A stretch of DNA of 36,048 nt from an uncultured Prevotella sp. (lineage in GTDB: Bacteria; Bacteroidota; Bacteroidia; Bacteroidales; Bacteroidaceae), in NCBI GenBank assembly GCA_946548065.1, contig CAMNPM010000025.1:1-36048 (forward strand), given 5' to 3'. Positions within the stretch are counted from its first letter, which is position 1; each line of letters begins with the position of its first letter. The position numbers and the translations under genes were made by a program. A model generated the notes under the pieces. The model ran no database searches, was not told the DNA's origin, and saw only the letters and a program-made list of their open reading frames with translations. This document shows positions 1 through 8,368 of the stretch, in pieces.

Positions 1-16
1 TAACCTTCTCCGGTTA

Positions 17-397
<381 letters not shown>

Positions 398-500
398 AAT
401 AACTTTTAATTTTTAATTTTGTTTATATATTATTTTGTTCAAAGTCAATCAGTTACACCTCCTGCACTCTCGCAAAAAGGCGTTTCGGGCTGCAAAGGTA
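398..500 (-). promoter_or_regulatory. rpsL promoter -7 box and long leader
   Basis: On the minus strand TACCTTTG (493-500) matches the Bacteroidota -7 box TAnnTTTG. No good TTTG -33 box is seen at 19-20 bp, as is common for strong ribosomal promoters. The roughly 90-nt leader (398-492) has a GC-rich first half containing GCAGGAGGTGTAAC and an AT-rich second half next to the ATG. Such a long leader in a ribosomal operon could carry autoregulation, but no specific structure was identified. Confidence 0.5.
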
Positions 501-534
501 CAAACTTTTCCGGAATCTACCTAATATATATAGA

Positions 535-577
535 ACAAAAAACCGCTTACAATGTTAAATTTAACATTAAATAAGCG
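535..577 (-). terminator. Rho-independent terminator after the DUF3467 gene
   Basis: Read on the minus strand, a long stem starts with CGCTTA, runs through the perfect palindrome AATGTTAAATTTAACATT and closes with TAAGCG, followed by a run of six T (537-542). It lies between the DUF3467 stop and the rpsL promoter, so it separates the two genes transcriptionally. Confidence 0.8.
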
Positions 578-621
578 TTTTAAGAATTATTAACTACATG
601 TCGATTGCTTTGACTGCGGTA

Positions 622-942
622 TTAAGCCTCGCCGCCGCCTCCTCCGAAGGGGGCAATAGTACGCGGCTCTTGGTTGGGAATCTTAATCGGACCGTACTCG
701 CGCTCATAGCGTACAATGTTCTCCTGAAGTGCAGCAAGCAGACGTTTGGCATGCTCTGGAGCCAGGATGACTCGGCTCTTTACCTGAGCCTTGGGAACGC
801 CAGGCAGCACCCGTGCAAAATCCACCACGAAATCGCTTGAAGAGTGTGTGATGATGGCAAAATTGGCATACTCCCCCTGTGCCACATCCTGTGGCAATTC
901 TATCTGCAATTGTCCCTGCTGTTTGTTACCGTTGTCGTTCAT
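622..942 (-). CDS. DUF3467 family protein
   Basis: Protein of 106 residues of the DUF3467 family, whose function I do not know. It is soluble, with no signal peptide or membrane segment. Conserved-looking blocks are GEYANFAIITHSSSDFVVDF (23-42) and the segment following it, RVILAPEHAKRLLAALQENI. The C-terminus is a glycine tail (FGGGGGEA). In related Bacteroidales I recall this gene between rpoC and rpsL. Here it precedes rpsL, but its upstream neighbour is divergent metG, and it has its own promoter and terminator. The family assignment rests on recall of the sequence pattern and on the position beside rpsL. Confidence 0.85.
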   Translation of the reverse strand: MNDNGNKQQGQLQIELPQDVAQGEYANFAIITHSSSDFVVDFARVLPGVPKAQVKSRVILAPEHAKRLLAALQENIVRYEREYGPIKIPNQEPRTIAPFGGGGGEA

Positions 943-985
943 TATATTATGCTATATTATATATTAATGTATATGAATTACCATG

Positions 986-1017
986 CAAAAGTACATTATT
1001 TCACCGACACCACCAAA
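986..1017 (-). promoter_or_regulatory. Promoter of the DUF3467 gene
   Basis: Minus-strand TTTG (1014-1017), 20-bp spacer, TACTTTTG (986-993): a full match to the Bacteroidota sigma-A promoter TTTG-N19-20-TAnnTTTG. The ATG follows about 40 nt downstream. Confidence 0.75.
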
Positions 1018-1033
1018 CAATCGCAACATTAAA

Positions 1034-1065
1034 TTTGGTTTTTCAATCAGGTTTTAGTAATTTTG
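1034..1065 (+). promoter_or_regulatory. Promoter of metG
   Basis: TTTG (1034-1037), 20-bp spacer, TAATTTTG (1058-1065). The in-frame TTG at 1063 lies inside this -7 box, so it cannot be the start codon of metG. That fixes the ATG at 1096 as the start. Confidence 0.8.
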
Positions 1066-1095
1066 CACCCAAAATTAAGAAAAAGGATAAGAGAA

Positions 1096-3198
1096 ATGGC
1101 AGAAAAGAAATTCAAGAGAACGACTGTGACCTCAGCACTTCCCTATGCCAATGGCGGAGTGCATATTGGCCATCTGGCAGGTGTTTATGTGCCGGCAGAC
1201 ATTTACGTGCGCTATTTGCGCCTGAAGAAAGAAGAAGTGCTGTTTATCGGTGGCTCTGACGAACATGGCGTACCCATCACCGTGCGCGCACGAAAAGAGG
1301 GCATTACCCCGCAAGACGTAGTTGACCGTTATCATAAGATGATCAAAGACTCGTTTCAGGAGTTTGGCATCTCTTTCGACATCTACAGCCGTACTACTTC
1401 AGAGACGCACCATCAGTTTGCCGCCGAGTGGTTCCGCAAGCTCTATGATGAGGGCAAGCTGGTGGAGGAGACCACTGAGCAGCTGTACGACGAGGAAGCC
1501 AAGCAGTTCCTGGCTGACCGCTACGTAACAGGAGAATGCCCCTACTGCCACTCACAAGGTGCTTATGGTGACCAGTGTGAGAAGTGCGGTCGCGACCTAA
1601 GTCCGCGCGAACTCATCAATCCCAAGTCGACCATCTCAGGGTCTACTCCCGTACTGAAGGAGACCAAGAACTGGTACCTGCCCTTGAATGAGTATCAGGA
1701 ATGGCTGAAACAGTGGATATTGGAAGGCCACAAGGAATGGCGTCCCAATGTCTACGGACAGTGCAAGAGCTGGCTCGACATGGATTTACAGCCACGCGCC
1801 ATGACTCGCGACCTTGACTGGGGTATTCCCGTTCCAGTGGAGGGTGCCGACGGAAAGGTGCTCTACGTATGGTTTGATGCGCCCATCGGCTATGTCAGTA
1901 ATACCAAGGAACTCTGCGAGAAAGAGCCAGGCAAGTGGGGCTCATGGCAGAAGTGGTGGCAGGACGAAGATACCCGTCTGGTACACTTCATCGGCAAAGA
2001 TAACATCGTGTTCCACTGCATCATCTTCCCTGTCATGATGAAGGCGCACGGCAAGTATATTATGCCCGACAACGTACCTGCCAACGAGTTCCTGAACCTG
2101 GAGAACGACAAGATATCTACCTCGCGCAACTGGGCCGTGTGGCTGCATGAGTATCTGGAGGACATGCCCGGTAAACAGGACGTTCTGCGTTATGTGCTGA
2201 CTGCCAATGCCCCTGAGACTAAGGACAACAACTTCACCTGGAAGGACTTCCAAGACCGCAACAACAACGAGCTCGTTGCCGTTTACGGCAATTTTGTCAA
2301 CCGTGCTCTGCAGCTGACCAAGAAATATTGGAATGGTATCGTTCCTGCCTGCGGTGAACTGCAAGAGGTTGACAAACAAGCATTGGAGGAGTTTAAAGAT
2401 GTAAAGCAGAAGGTAGAGTCTCTGCTTGATCAGTTTAAGTTCCGTGATGCCCAGTTCGAGGCCATGAACTTGGCCCGCATCGGTAACCGTTATATCACCG
2501 AGTGTGAACCCTGGAAGGAATGGAAAACTTCCCCCGACCCCTCCCAAGGAGGGGAGTGGCTGCACGGTCCAAAACGCGTGGAGACGATACTTAACATCTG
2601 TCTGCAACTGACAGCCAACCTCGCCATCGCCTTTGAACCGTTCCTGCCATTCTCCAGCAAGAAACTGCGCGAGATGCTGAATCTGGAGAACTTTGAGTGG
2701 GAACAGTTGGGAAGCACCGAGCTCTTGAAGCCTGGTCACCAGTTGGGCGAGCCGCAGCTACTGTTTGAAAAGATAGAAGATGACGTCATCCAGAAACAAC
2801 TGGACAAGTTGGCGGCAACAAAGAAACAGAACGAGGCAGCTAACTACAAGGCTGCTCCCGTAAAGGAAAACGTCTCTTTTGAGGAGTTCGAGAAGTTGGA
2901 TATCCGTGTGGGACTGGTGAAGCAGTGCCAGCGGGTTCCAAAGTCGAAGAAACTGCTGCAGTTTACCATTGACGACGGCAGTGGCACCGACCGCACCATC
3001 TGCTCAGGTATTGCCGCTTTCTATGAGCACCCTGAGGAACTGGTAGGCAAGCGCATCCTCTTCGTAGCCAACTTCGAGCCTCGCAAGATGATGGGCATCG
3101 AGAGCCAAGGCATGATACTCTCTGCTGTCGACTTTGACGAGAGCCTCAGCGTGGTCACTACCACCAAGGATGTCAAGCCTGGTAGCCAAGTGGGATAG
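1096..3198 (+). CDS. metG: Methionyl-tRNA synthetase with C-terminal tRNA-binding domain
   Basis: Class I aminoacyl-tRNA synthetase of 700 residues that charges tRNA-Met. Visible are the HIGH motif (23-26), a zinc knuckle with Cys148, Cys151, Cys161 and Cys164, and a KMSKS-type loop written KISTS starting at Lys339. The anticodon-binding helical domain follows, and a Trbp111/EMAP-type tRNA-binding domain starts near residue 596 (FEKLDIRVG). The ATG at 1096 is chosen because the longer frame begins inside the promoter. Residues 478-489 ([12 protein letters not shown]) are encoded by a dispersed hairpin repeat also found in nadD and look like an in-frame insertion in the anticodon-binding domain. 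The gene ends 16 bp before the uraA-like start, so the two may be co-transcribed. Confidence 0.98.
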   Translation: MAEKKFKRTTVTSALPYANGGVHIGHLAGVYVPADIYVRYLRLKKEEVLFIGGSDEHGVPITVRARKEGITPQDVVDRYHKMIKDSFQEFGISFDIYSRTTSETHHQFAAEWFRKLYDEGKLVEETTEQLYDEEAKQFLADRYVTGECPYCHSQGAYGDQCEKCGRDLSPRELINPKSTISGSTPVLKETKNWYLPLNEYQEWLKQWILEGHKEWRPNVYGQCKSWLDMDLQPRAMTRDLDWGIPVPVEGADGKVLYVWFDAPIGYVSNTKELCEKEPGKWGSWQKWWQDEDTRLVHFIGKDNIVFHCIIFPVMMKAHGKYIMPDNVPANEFLNLENDKISTSRNWAVWLHEYLEDMPGKQDVLRYVLTANAPETKDNNFTWKDFQDRNNNELVAVYGNFVNRALQLTKKYWNGIVPACGELQEVDKQALEEFKDVKQKVESLLDQFKFRDAQFEAMNLARIGNRYITECEPWKEWKTSPDPSQGGEWLHGPKRVETILNICLQLTANLAIAFEPFLPFSSKKLREMLNLENFEWEQLGSTELLKPGHQLGEPQLLFEKIEDDVIQKQLDKLAATKKQNEAANYKAAPVKENVSFEEFEKLDIRVGLVKQCQRVPKSKKLLQFTIDDGSGTDRTICSGIAAFYEHPEELVGKRILFVANFEPRKMMGIESQGMILSAVDFDESLSVVTTTKDVKPGSQVG
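2526..2562. repeat. 37-nt GC-rich hairpin repeat, copy 1, inside metG
   Basis: The core CCCCTCCCAAGGAGGGG (2538-2554) is a 7-bp perfect stem with a CAA loop. The 37 nt from 2526 match 13708-13744 with two mismatches. The copy lies in frame within metG. It resembles the GC-rich dispersed palindromic repeats known from Bacteroidota genomes; no copy number outside this window can be given. Confidence 0.8.
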
Positions 3199-3214
3199 TT
3201 TAGAGTACATCGTT

Positions 3215-4546
3215 ATGACCATAACTTCCAAAGAAGGTATCACAGATGCCAGACAATTAGGTCTGCCCAAGTACACCATCTTAGGTATCCAGCACCTATT
3301 TGCCATGTTCGGTGCAACCATCTTGGTGCCCGTACTTACTGGACTCTCTGTGTCGTCAACCCTGTTGTTTGCCGGTATCGGAACCTTGGTGTTCCACTGC
3401 ATCACCAAGTTCAAGGTGCCGGCATTCCTCGGCTCTTCTTTTGCTTTCATCGGAGGATATCTCTCGGTAAAGACTTTGGGAGTAGAACAGGGAATGACCG
3501 AGACACTGGCCTTGGACTATGCCTGCATAGGCGTATGTTTCGCCGGGCTCTGCTATTTCATCATAGCCGGCCTCATCAAGGCTTTCGGCATAGACAAAAT
3601 CATGCACTTCTTCCCTCCGGTAGTGACGGGTCCTATGATTATAGCCATCGGCCTTGTGCTTTCGGGCAGCGCCATCCAGAACTGCACTACCAATTGGACT
3701 TTGGCCCTTGTGGCCATCCTGACGGTCATCTGTTCCAGTGTATGGGGCAAAGGCATCATCAAGATCATTCCCATCCTGCTGGGTGTCATGGTAAGCTATG
3801 TCCTTGCAGCCGTGACAGGCGAAGTAGACTTCGCAGCATTAGACGAAGCCGCATGGATAGGACTGCCTGTCAGCAGAGAACAAACCGCACTGGCTGTTCT
3901 CGACAACATGGACACTACCTTCCTCATCTCTTCCATCATTGCCATTATGCCTATTGCCATTGCCACCATCATGGAGCACATTGGCGATATGTGTGCTATC
4001 TCATCCACTGTAGGCAAGGACTTTCTGAAGAATCCTGGTCTGCACCGCACACTCATGGGTGACGGTTTTGCCACATCACTGGCTTCGCTCTTTGGTGCAC
4101 CTGCCAACACGACATACGGCGAGAATACAGGTGTGCTGAACCTAACCAAGGTCTACGACCCTGCCGTCATACGTCTGGCAGCCATCATAGCCGTTCTGCT
4201 CTCATTCTGTCCTAAGTTTGCCTGTCTCATTGGTCTGATGCCTGCAGCGACTATCGGTGGTGTGAGCCTTATTCTCTACGGCATGATATCTGCTGTCGGT
4301 GTGCGTAATCTAGTAGAGGCCGGCGTAGACTTCAGCTCGTCTCGCAACGTATTTGTGGCTGCTCTGATTCTGGTGATTGCCATTGGCGTGAAATACGGTG
4401 CCGAAGACAATGTGAACATCGGCCCCATCCACTTCTCCGGACTGGCATTGTCAGCCCTTGTAGGCATTGTGCTGAATGCCATCATCCGCGGAAAATTGGG
4501 AATGAAAGTGAAGAGCGTCCACGGCAAAGAGAAGCCCCATGAGTAA
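3215..4546 (+). CDS. uraA: Uracil/nucleobase permease, NCS2 family
   Basis: Protein of 443 residues with about 14 hydrophobic segments, typical of NCS2 (NAT) nucleobase:cation symporters of the inner membrane. The N-terminal segment GIQHLFAMFGATILVPVLTG and the motif NTTYGENTGVL are of the uracil-permease type (UraA carries TTYGEN with the substrate-binding Glu). Uracil is therefore the likeliest substrate, though xanthine or other bases cannot be excluded. The ATG at 3215 gives the usual N-terminus; the longer frame overlaps metG. The stop lies 3 bp from the stop of the convergent opine-dehydrogenase-like gene, and no terminator hairpin is seen between them. Confidence 0.88.
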   Translation: MTITSKEGITDARQLGLPKYTILGIQHLFAMFGATILVPVLTGLSVSSTLLFAGIGTLVFHCITKFKVPAFLGSSFAFIGGYLSVKTLGVEQGMTETLALDYACIGVCFAGLCYFIIAGLIKAFGIDKIMHFFPPVVTGPMIIAIGLVLSGSAIQNCTTNWTLALVAILTVICSSVWGKGIIKIIPILLGVMVSYVLAAVTGEVDFAALDEAAWIGLPVSREQTALAVLDNMDTTFLISSIIAIMPIAIATIMEHIGDMCAISSTVGKDFLKNPGLHRTLMGDGFATSLASLFGAPANTTYGENTGVLNLTKVYDPAVIRLAAIIAVLLSFCPKFACLIGLMPAATIGGVSLILYGMISAVGVRNLVEAGVDFSSSRNVFVAALILVIAIGVKYGAEDNVNIGPIHFSGLALSALVGIVLNAIIRGKLGMKVKSVHGKEKPHE

Positions 4547-4549
4547 AGG

Positions 4550-5554
4550 TTAAGCAAGGTGTGAGAGTCCCCACTGAAGGACTTGGTCTATCACAGGGGA
4601 GTCTACACCATGCTGATGAGTTAATCGTTGGACAATTTGCAAGCCATAAGGGAAATCCTCTGTAAAATAACGGCTCTGGAAATCGGGTACATAGCCTCCT
4701 TCTACTTTTTTTACTGGGGCCAGAATCCCTTTAAAAGCCTCTATGCTACGAAGCTTCTTTGACAAAGAACGAGCATCCACACTCTCATAGTAATCGAGCA
4801 CTGTAGCGATGCTACCCTTACGAACAGGCAAGCGTTCCAACAAAGCCTGCAATTCATCATCCATCTGGATATAAAGCTGTGCAGCCTCTTCTGTCCATTC
4901 CTCATAAAATAAAGGTATGCGCGAGAACACTTCCCCCTCTTTCCAGTCTTTCCAAAGCGAATAAAGTCGTGACGGATGTAAAAGAGGGTTGCTATTCGAC
5001 AAACTTGCCTCATAAAAACTATTTAATAGTTGTATGGGGGTCTGTAGCATTTCTGCCATGGCATCCCGCAATACTTCCGGATTCGCAGTATGTTCCACAG
5101 CCATACTCAGACTATCCTTATATCCCATCAGGCGGGCCGAATGCCCATATTCAATGATACGGGAGATAAAAGGTACACGTTGAAATCCGAAAAGCGGCTG
5201 ATTTGCAGGCAGTACATCCAAGGCCTCGAAGAAAAAGCCCGTACTGCTAACTACACTACCAACTGCAGTTTGGGAAGGCAGATAGTCCCTAACACGCAAC
5301 AATGTTTGTCGAATAGCATATCCAGGCAAACAAAGTAGGAGGATATCTGCATCGGAAACCATTTGCTGCACATCACAGGAAACGCTGCTCAGGTGTCCTG
5401 CGAACATCTTTCCTTCCGGTGCCTCGATAACAACATCTTGGCTCCATTGCTCAGGATGCTGTGTCAAGATGCATACCTCATGCTTCTTCTGTGCTGACAC
5501 GAAGCCAGCGATGACATGGCCGATATTGCCCCCTCCGCAGATACAGACTTTCAT
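4550..5554 (-). CDS. Opine dehydrogenase-like NAD(P)-dependent enzyme
   Basis: Protein of 334 residues. The N-terminus MKVCICGGGNIGHVIAG is a Rossmann nucleotide-binding loop. The C-terminal half has SNSNPLLHPSRL, resembling the octopine/nopaline dehydrogenase domain, where a histidine (here His193) serves in catalysis. Such enzymes reductively join an amino group and an alpha-keto acid to give N-carboxyalkyl amino acids. The gene is last in the minus-strand glycan operon; its ATG overlaps the stop of the fusion gene by 4 bp (ATGA), so the two are probably translationally coupled. That suggests a role in the same decoration pathway rather than in catabolism. It looks more AT-rich than neighbours (one sampled 60-bp line about 43% GC, against about 62% in a GH51 line), which would fit transfer. 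The true substrate is unknown. Confidence 0.75.
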   Translation of the reverse strand: MKVCICGGGNIGHVIAGFVSAQKKHEVCILTQHPEQWSQDVVIEAPEGKMFAGHLSSVSCDVQQMVSDADILLLCLPGYAIRQTLLRVRDYLPSQTAVGSVVSSTGFFFEALDVLPANQPLFGFQRVPFISRIIEYGHSARLMGYKDSLSMAVEHTANPEVLRDAMAEMLQTPIQLLNSFYEASLSNSNPLLHPSRLYSLWKDWKEGEVFSRIPLFYEEWTEEAAQLYIQMDDELQALLERLPVRKGSIATVLDYYESVDARSLSKKLRSIEAFKGILAPVKKVEGGYVPDFQSRYFTEDFPYGLQIVQRLTHQHGVDSPVIDQVLQWGLSHLA

Positions 5555-7383
5555 TTTACCAGTTCCTTAAGTCCTTCTATTAGCCGTGTGTTGTCTTCAT
5601 GATTGCGTATGGCAATGCGCATATACTGCTTCTGGGGATTAAGTCCGGGCTTAGCACTACAGTCGCGAGTCAGGATATTATGCTGTTTCAGCATATAAAT
5701 CACAATTTCCTTGGCGGAATAAGGTGGTAACACTTCACAGAGGAAATAGTTTGCCTGCGAGGGCATAACCCTGAAATATGGAATGGAACGCAATTGCCGT
5801 TCAAAGTCGGTGCGCTCTTTGACGAATTTGTCGCAAGCCCGCAAGTAGTCCTTCTCGTGCTTGTTGTAAATCTGCATAAAGAACTCCGCAAAGGAGTTGA
5901 GGTTCCAAATGCTCACCTCCTTCTTCATACGGGCGATGAGTTCCTTGTCTGCAGAAGCCAGAATGCCCAAACGGAGTCCTGGAACCCCATAGCTCTTTGA
6001 AATGCTCTTCATGACGACCATGCGAGGATGGGCCTCCAAGATGTGATCGCTCAATAGCGAGTTCGCAGCATAATTCTCGCTAAAGTCAACAAACGACTCG
6101 TCAACTACAAGGCGAGTGCCTCGCTCCTCGCACCATTGGGCCAGTCGCAACACATCGCTTTTCGGAATAAAATTGCCAGAGGGATTATCTGGATTAATGA
6201 GCATCAGCTGACGAATGCCCTTGTCTTCAAAAAATGTCATCAAGTCATCAGCCGAATAACGATAGTCTTCATTCTCAGGGATATAAGTCACCTGACTCTC
6301 TTTGTCGAAGCGATTGGGATATTCCTCAAAGGTAGGACGAACGAATCCCGTCCTGCCTATTGTGCTTTCCATCAATACCTTGATGAGTTCAGCAGCTCCA
6401 TTACCTGGCACGATATACGATTCGCTGACGCCAAAACACTTGCTGGCAATCAGCGTGTTCACCTTCATTCCCGAGGGATATTCCGTCAACAGGGTGTCGA
6501 AGTTGGCACGCAATTCGTCTTTCATTCTGCGACTGGGGAAATAGGGATTTACCAGATAACAGAAGTCGAGCATTTGGGGAAAGCGCCAGAATCCACCATA
6601 GCGGCCATAATATTTGCGTATCACATCTTTCTCATTGGCAAACAAAGCCTCTGCGATGTCAAGATCTTGTTTGTCATCTATCTCGTACCACTTTTCCTGA
6701 CCGATGGGCAGGGCTTTCATGTCGTGATTGTTGAGCAATGAGATAATCCGCAACACATTCTCATAGTACTCATTGTTGCCTACGGCCTTGGTATAGGCAT
6801 CGAGGAAAGGAACATATTTCTGCTGAGAGAACTGCTGACTCAACTTGTAGATGTTGACAGTCTTGTAATACGAGCCAGCATCCTGATAGTCAAAAGCCTC
6901 CTTCGAAATGAAGTTGACGATGTTCTGTTCTTCATCAAGCCTGACCATGGTGCCGTCCATCCACGACTCATATCGAGCTACAAGAGCCAGATTGGGATAC
7001 GGATTATCGACTATCATGGGAATGATGCGATTGCTGAAGATAAGGTCGCTCTCTATCAACAGGGTGTCGTCTTCCTGCAATTTGTCCTTAACGATGGCCA
7101 GTGAGTATATGTTGTTGGTTTTGTCGTATACAGGATTCTCTGCAAAAACCAGCGGACAGTCATCTGTCAGCTTCTTCCCGTATTGGGACTCTATATATTC
7201 ACACAGCTCCTTGCCTTTATATCCCACCACAATGATGACACGGTTCAGCTTCAGCTTGGCGAGCTGTCCCAACAGACGGTCTATCAGGCGCACCCCATTG
7301 ACGGGAACCATACATTTTGTATTGTCCTTGGTATACTCTTTCAACCTGCGGCCCATTCCTGCCGCTAATATAATTGCTTGCAT
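5551..7383 (-). CDS. Nucleotidyltransferase fused to CobD-like PLP enzyme
   Basis: Protein of 610 residues with two enzymes. Residues 1 to about 230 form a sugar/alcohol-phosphate nucleotidyltransferase (AIILAAGMGRRL near the start, then TKCMVPVNG), similar to LicC-type CTP:phosphocholine cytidylyltransferases. From about 265 to the end is a fold-type I PLP domain: NPYFPS, VPGNGAAELI, INPDNPSG, VDESFVDF, then SISKSYGVPGLRLG with the PLP lysine at Lys463. The C-terminal pattern R-x-C-x3-PGL followed by R-x-AIR resembles CobD (threonine-phosphate decarboxylase) more than HisC. The start ATG at 7383 gives the canonical MQAIILAAG; a longer frame adds 14 unlikely residues. It lies between licD (22 bp upstream) and the opine-dehydrogenase-like gene (4-bp overlap). 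A plausible product is a CDP-activated amino alcohol, but transamination cannot be excluded. Confidence 0.85.
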   Translation of the reverse strand: MQAIILAAGMGRRLKEYTKDNTKCMVPVNGVRLIDRLLGQLAKLKLNRVIIVVGYKGKELCEYIESQYGKKLTDDCPLVFAENPVYDKTNNIYSLAIVKDKLQEDDTLLIESDLIFSNRIIPMIVDNPYPNLALVARYESWMDGTMVRLDEEQNIVNFISKEAFDYQDAGSYYKTVNIYKLSQQFSQQKYVPFLDAYTKAVGNNEYYENVLRIISLLNNHDMKALPIGQEKWYEIDDKQDLDIAEALFANEKDVIRKYYGRYGGFWRFPQMLDFCYLVNPYFPSRRMKDELRANFDTLLTEYPSGMKVNTLIASKCFGVSESYIVPGNGAAELIKVLMESTIGRTGFVRPTFEEYPNRFDKESQVTYIPENEDYRYSADDLMTFFEDKGIRQLMLINPDNPSGNFIPKSDVLRLAQWCEERGTRLVVDESFVDFSENYAANSLLSDHILEAHPRMVVMKSISKSYGVPGLRLGILASADKELIARMKKEVSIWNLNSFAEFFMQIYNKHEKDYLRACDKFVKERTDFERQLRSIPYFRVMPSQANYFLCEVLPPYSAKEIVIYMLKQHNILTRDCSAKPGLNPQKQYMRIAIRNHEDNTRLIEGLKELVK

Positions 7384-7405
7384 ATGATATTTGAAATAAT
7401 AATCC

Positions 7406-8188
7406 TTACAACCAATAGGCTTCAAAATGATGTGTTACACGCTGTTCGACAGGGGGGAGCGTCATATAGTCGCCATAGGTGCGCTCCAGGTAGTCCTTAT
7501 AGCCTACCATTGTCTTATACTTCCTGCCCTCGAACTCTATATCCACAGCCGATGCAATATCAGCAGCGGGGAAACAGCCTTTTATCTTGGGACCGGCCTC
7601 AGTCATGTTGCAGACGGTATCTGAAGGTTTCTTCAGAACTATCAGCCGTTCTATCCATCGGTTCAGCATCTTCACTGACAAGGGTAAGTAGCGATAGCAG
7701 AGATAGGCCAGCTTGGAGCTCAGGTAGTTTTCACTCGACAGTTTGCAACGTCGGATTTTATAGAGCAGATATTTCAGCCGGAAGACGCGTTCCCGCTCCT
7801 GCAGATCCTCAGTGACATAGTCAACGGGGAAAACGTCCATATATACCCCAATCTCATAACCTTTCACCTCGTTCTCAAGCATCCGCGTACGCTGGTCCAC
7901 CACTTTGGCAAAGGTATAGTAGTAGTGGTGTTCGCGCTTAGGGTCTATCACGCGGCAAATGCCTCGTTTGTCCTGATAGGTTTTGAGAAATTGTTCGTAG
8001 TCCTGGCGCGGCATATAGATGTCGATGTCATCGTCCCAGGGAATATAGCCCTTATGCCGCACAGCCCCAATCAGCGTACCGCTGGAGAGGAAATAGCGCA
8101 GCCCATTCGCCTCGCAGAAGCGGTGCACATCATCAAGAATGTCCATCTGAATCTGGCGCAGTTCATGAATATCTGTTATCTTTCTCAT
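7406..8188 (-). CDS. LicD family phosphotransferase
   Basis: Protein of 260 residues of the LicD/FKRP family (nucleotidyltransferase fold), whose members transfer phosphocholine or similar groups from CDP carriers to glycans. The hallmark SSGTLIGAVRHKGYIPWDDD (residues 35-54) and the following IDIYMPRQDYEQF are complete, including the metal-binding aspartates at 52-54 and 56. No signal peptide is seen, so it acts on the cytoplasmic side. It sits directly upstream of the cytidylyltransferase-like fusion, the partner LicD proteins need for an activated substrate. No choline kinase or choline transporter is present, so the transferred group need not be choline. Confidence 0.92.
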   Translation of the reverse strand: MRKITDIHELRQIQMDILDDVHRFCEANGLRYFLSSGTLIGAVRHKGYIPWDDDIDIYMPRQDYEQFLKTYQDKRGICRVIDPKREHHYYYTFAKVVDQRTRMLENEVKGYEIGVYMDVFPVDYVTEDLQERERVFRLKYLLYKIRRCKLSSENYLSSKLAYLCYRYLPLSVKMLNRWIERLIVLKKPSDTVCNMTEAGPKIKGCFPAADIASAVDIEFEGRKYKTMVGYKDYLERTYGDYMTLPPVEQRVTHHFEAYWL

Positions 8189-8191
8189 TGA

Positions 8192-8344
8192 TTAGTCCAC
8201 TTGTTCACTCACCCATTCCGTGATGTTCCGCTCTGCTATCTGTGCCAAGGCCTCGGCAGCAGTTTTGTCAATATAAACAAAGCCTTTCGTTCTAATCTCT
8301 TTAAAATTCTGTATGCCTACAGGATATTTTCTTTTATATTCCAT
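8192..8344 (-). pseudogene. Internally deleted AAA-ATPase-like/DUF1703 remnant (50 codons)
   Basis: A complete 50-codon reading frame from ATG 8344 to TAA 8192. Residues 1-28 (beginning [14 protein letters not shown], then FVYIDKT) match the N-terminus I know for the large AAA-ATPase_like family with a C-terminal PD-(D/E)XK nuclease (DUF1703), usually about 520 residues. Residues 26-36 ([11 protein letters not shown]) resemble a segment near the C-terminus of that family, and the tail [11 protein letters not shown] resembles its last residues. The simplest reading is a full gene that lost its centre and a second internal block while keeping frame. It sits 24 bp after the acyltransferase stop and 3 bp before the licD start, in the operon. 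It could still be translated as a small protein; no function is claimed. Confidence 0.6.
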
Positions 8345-8368
8345 AGCCTTATATTTTATGATGAATAC

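Noticed and set aside
1063..1095. TTG start extending MetRS by 11 residues
   Set aside because: The TTG lies inside the TAATTTTG -7 box of the promoter; the ATG at 1096 gives the canonical N-terminus.
1942..2739. 265-codon minus-strand frame opposite metG
   Set aside because: Lies wholly within a certain gene, has no recognisable domain and reflects codon bias of the opposite strand.
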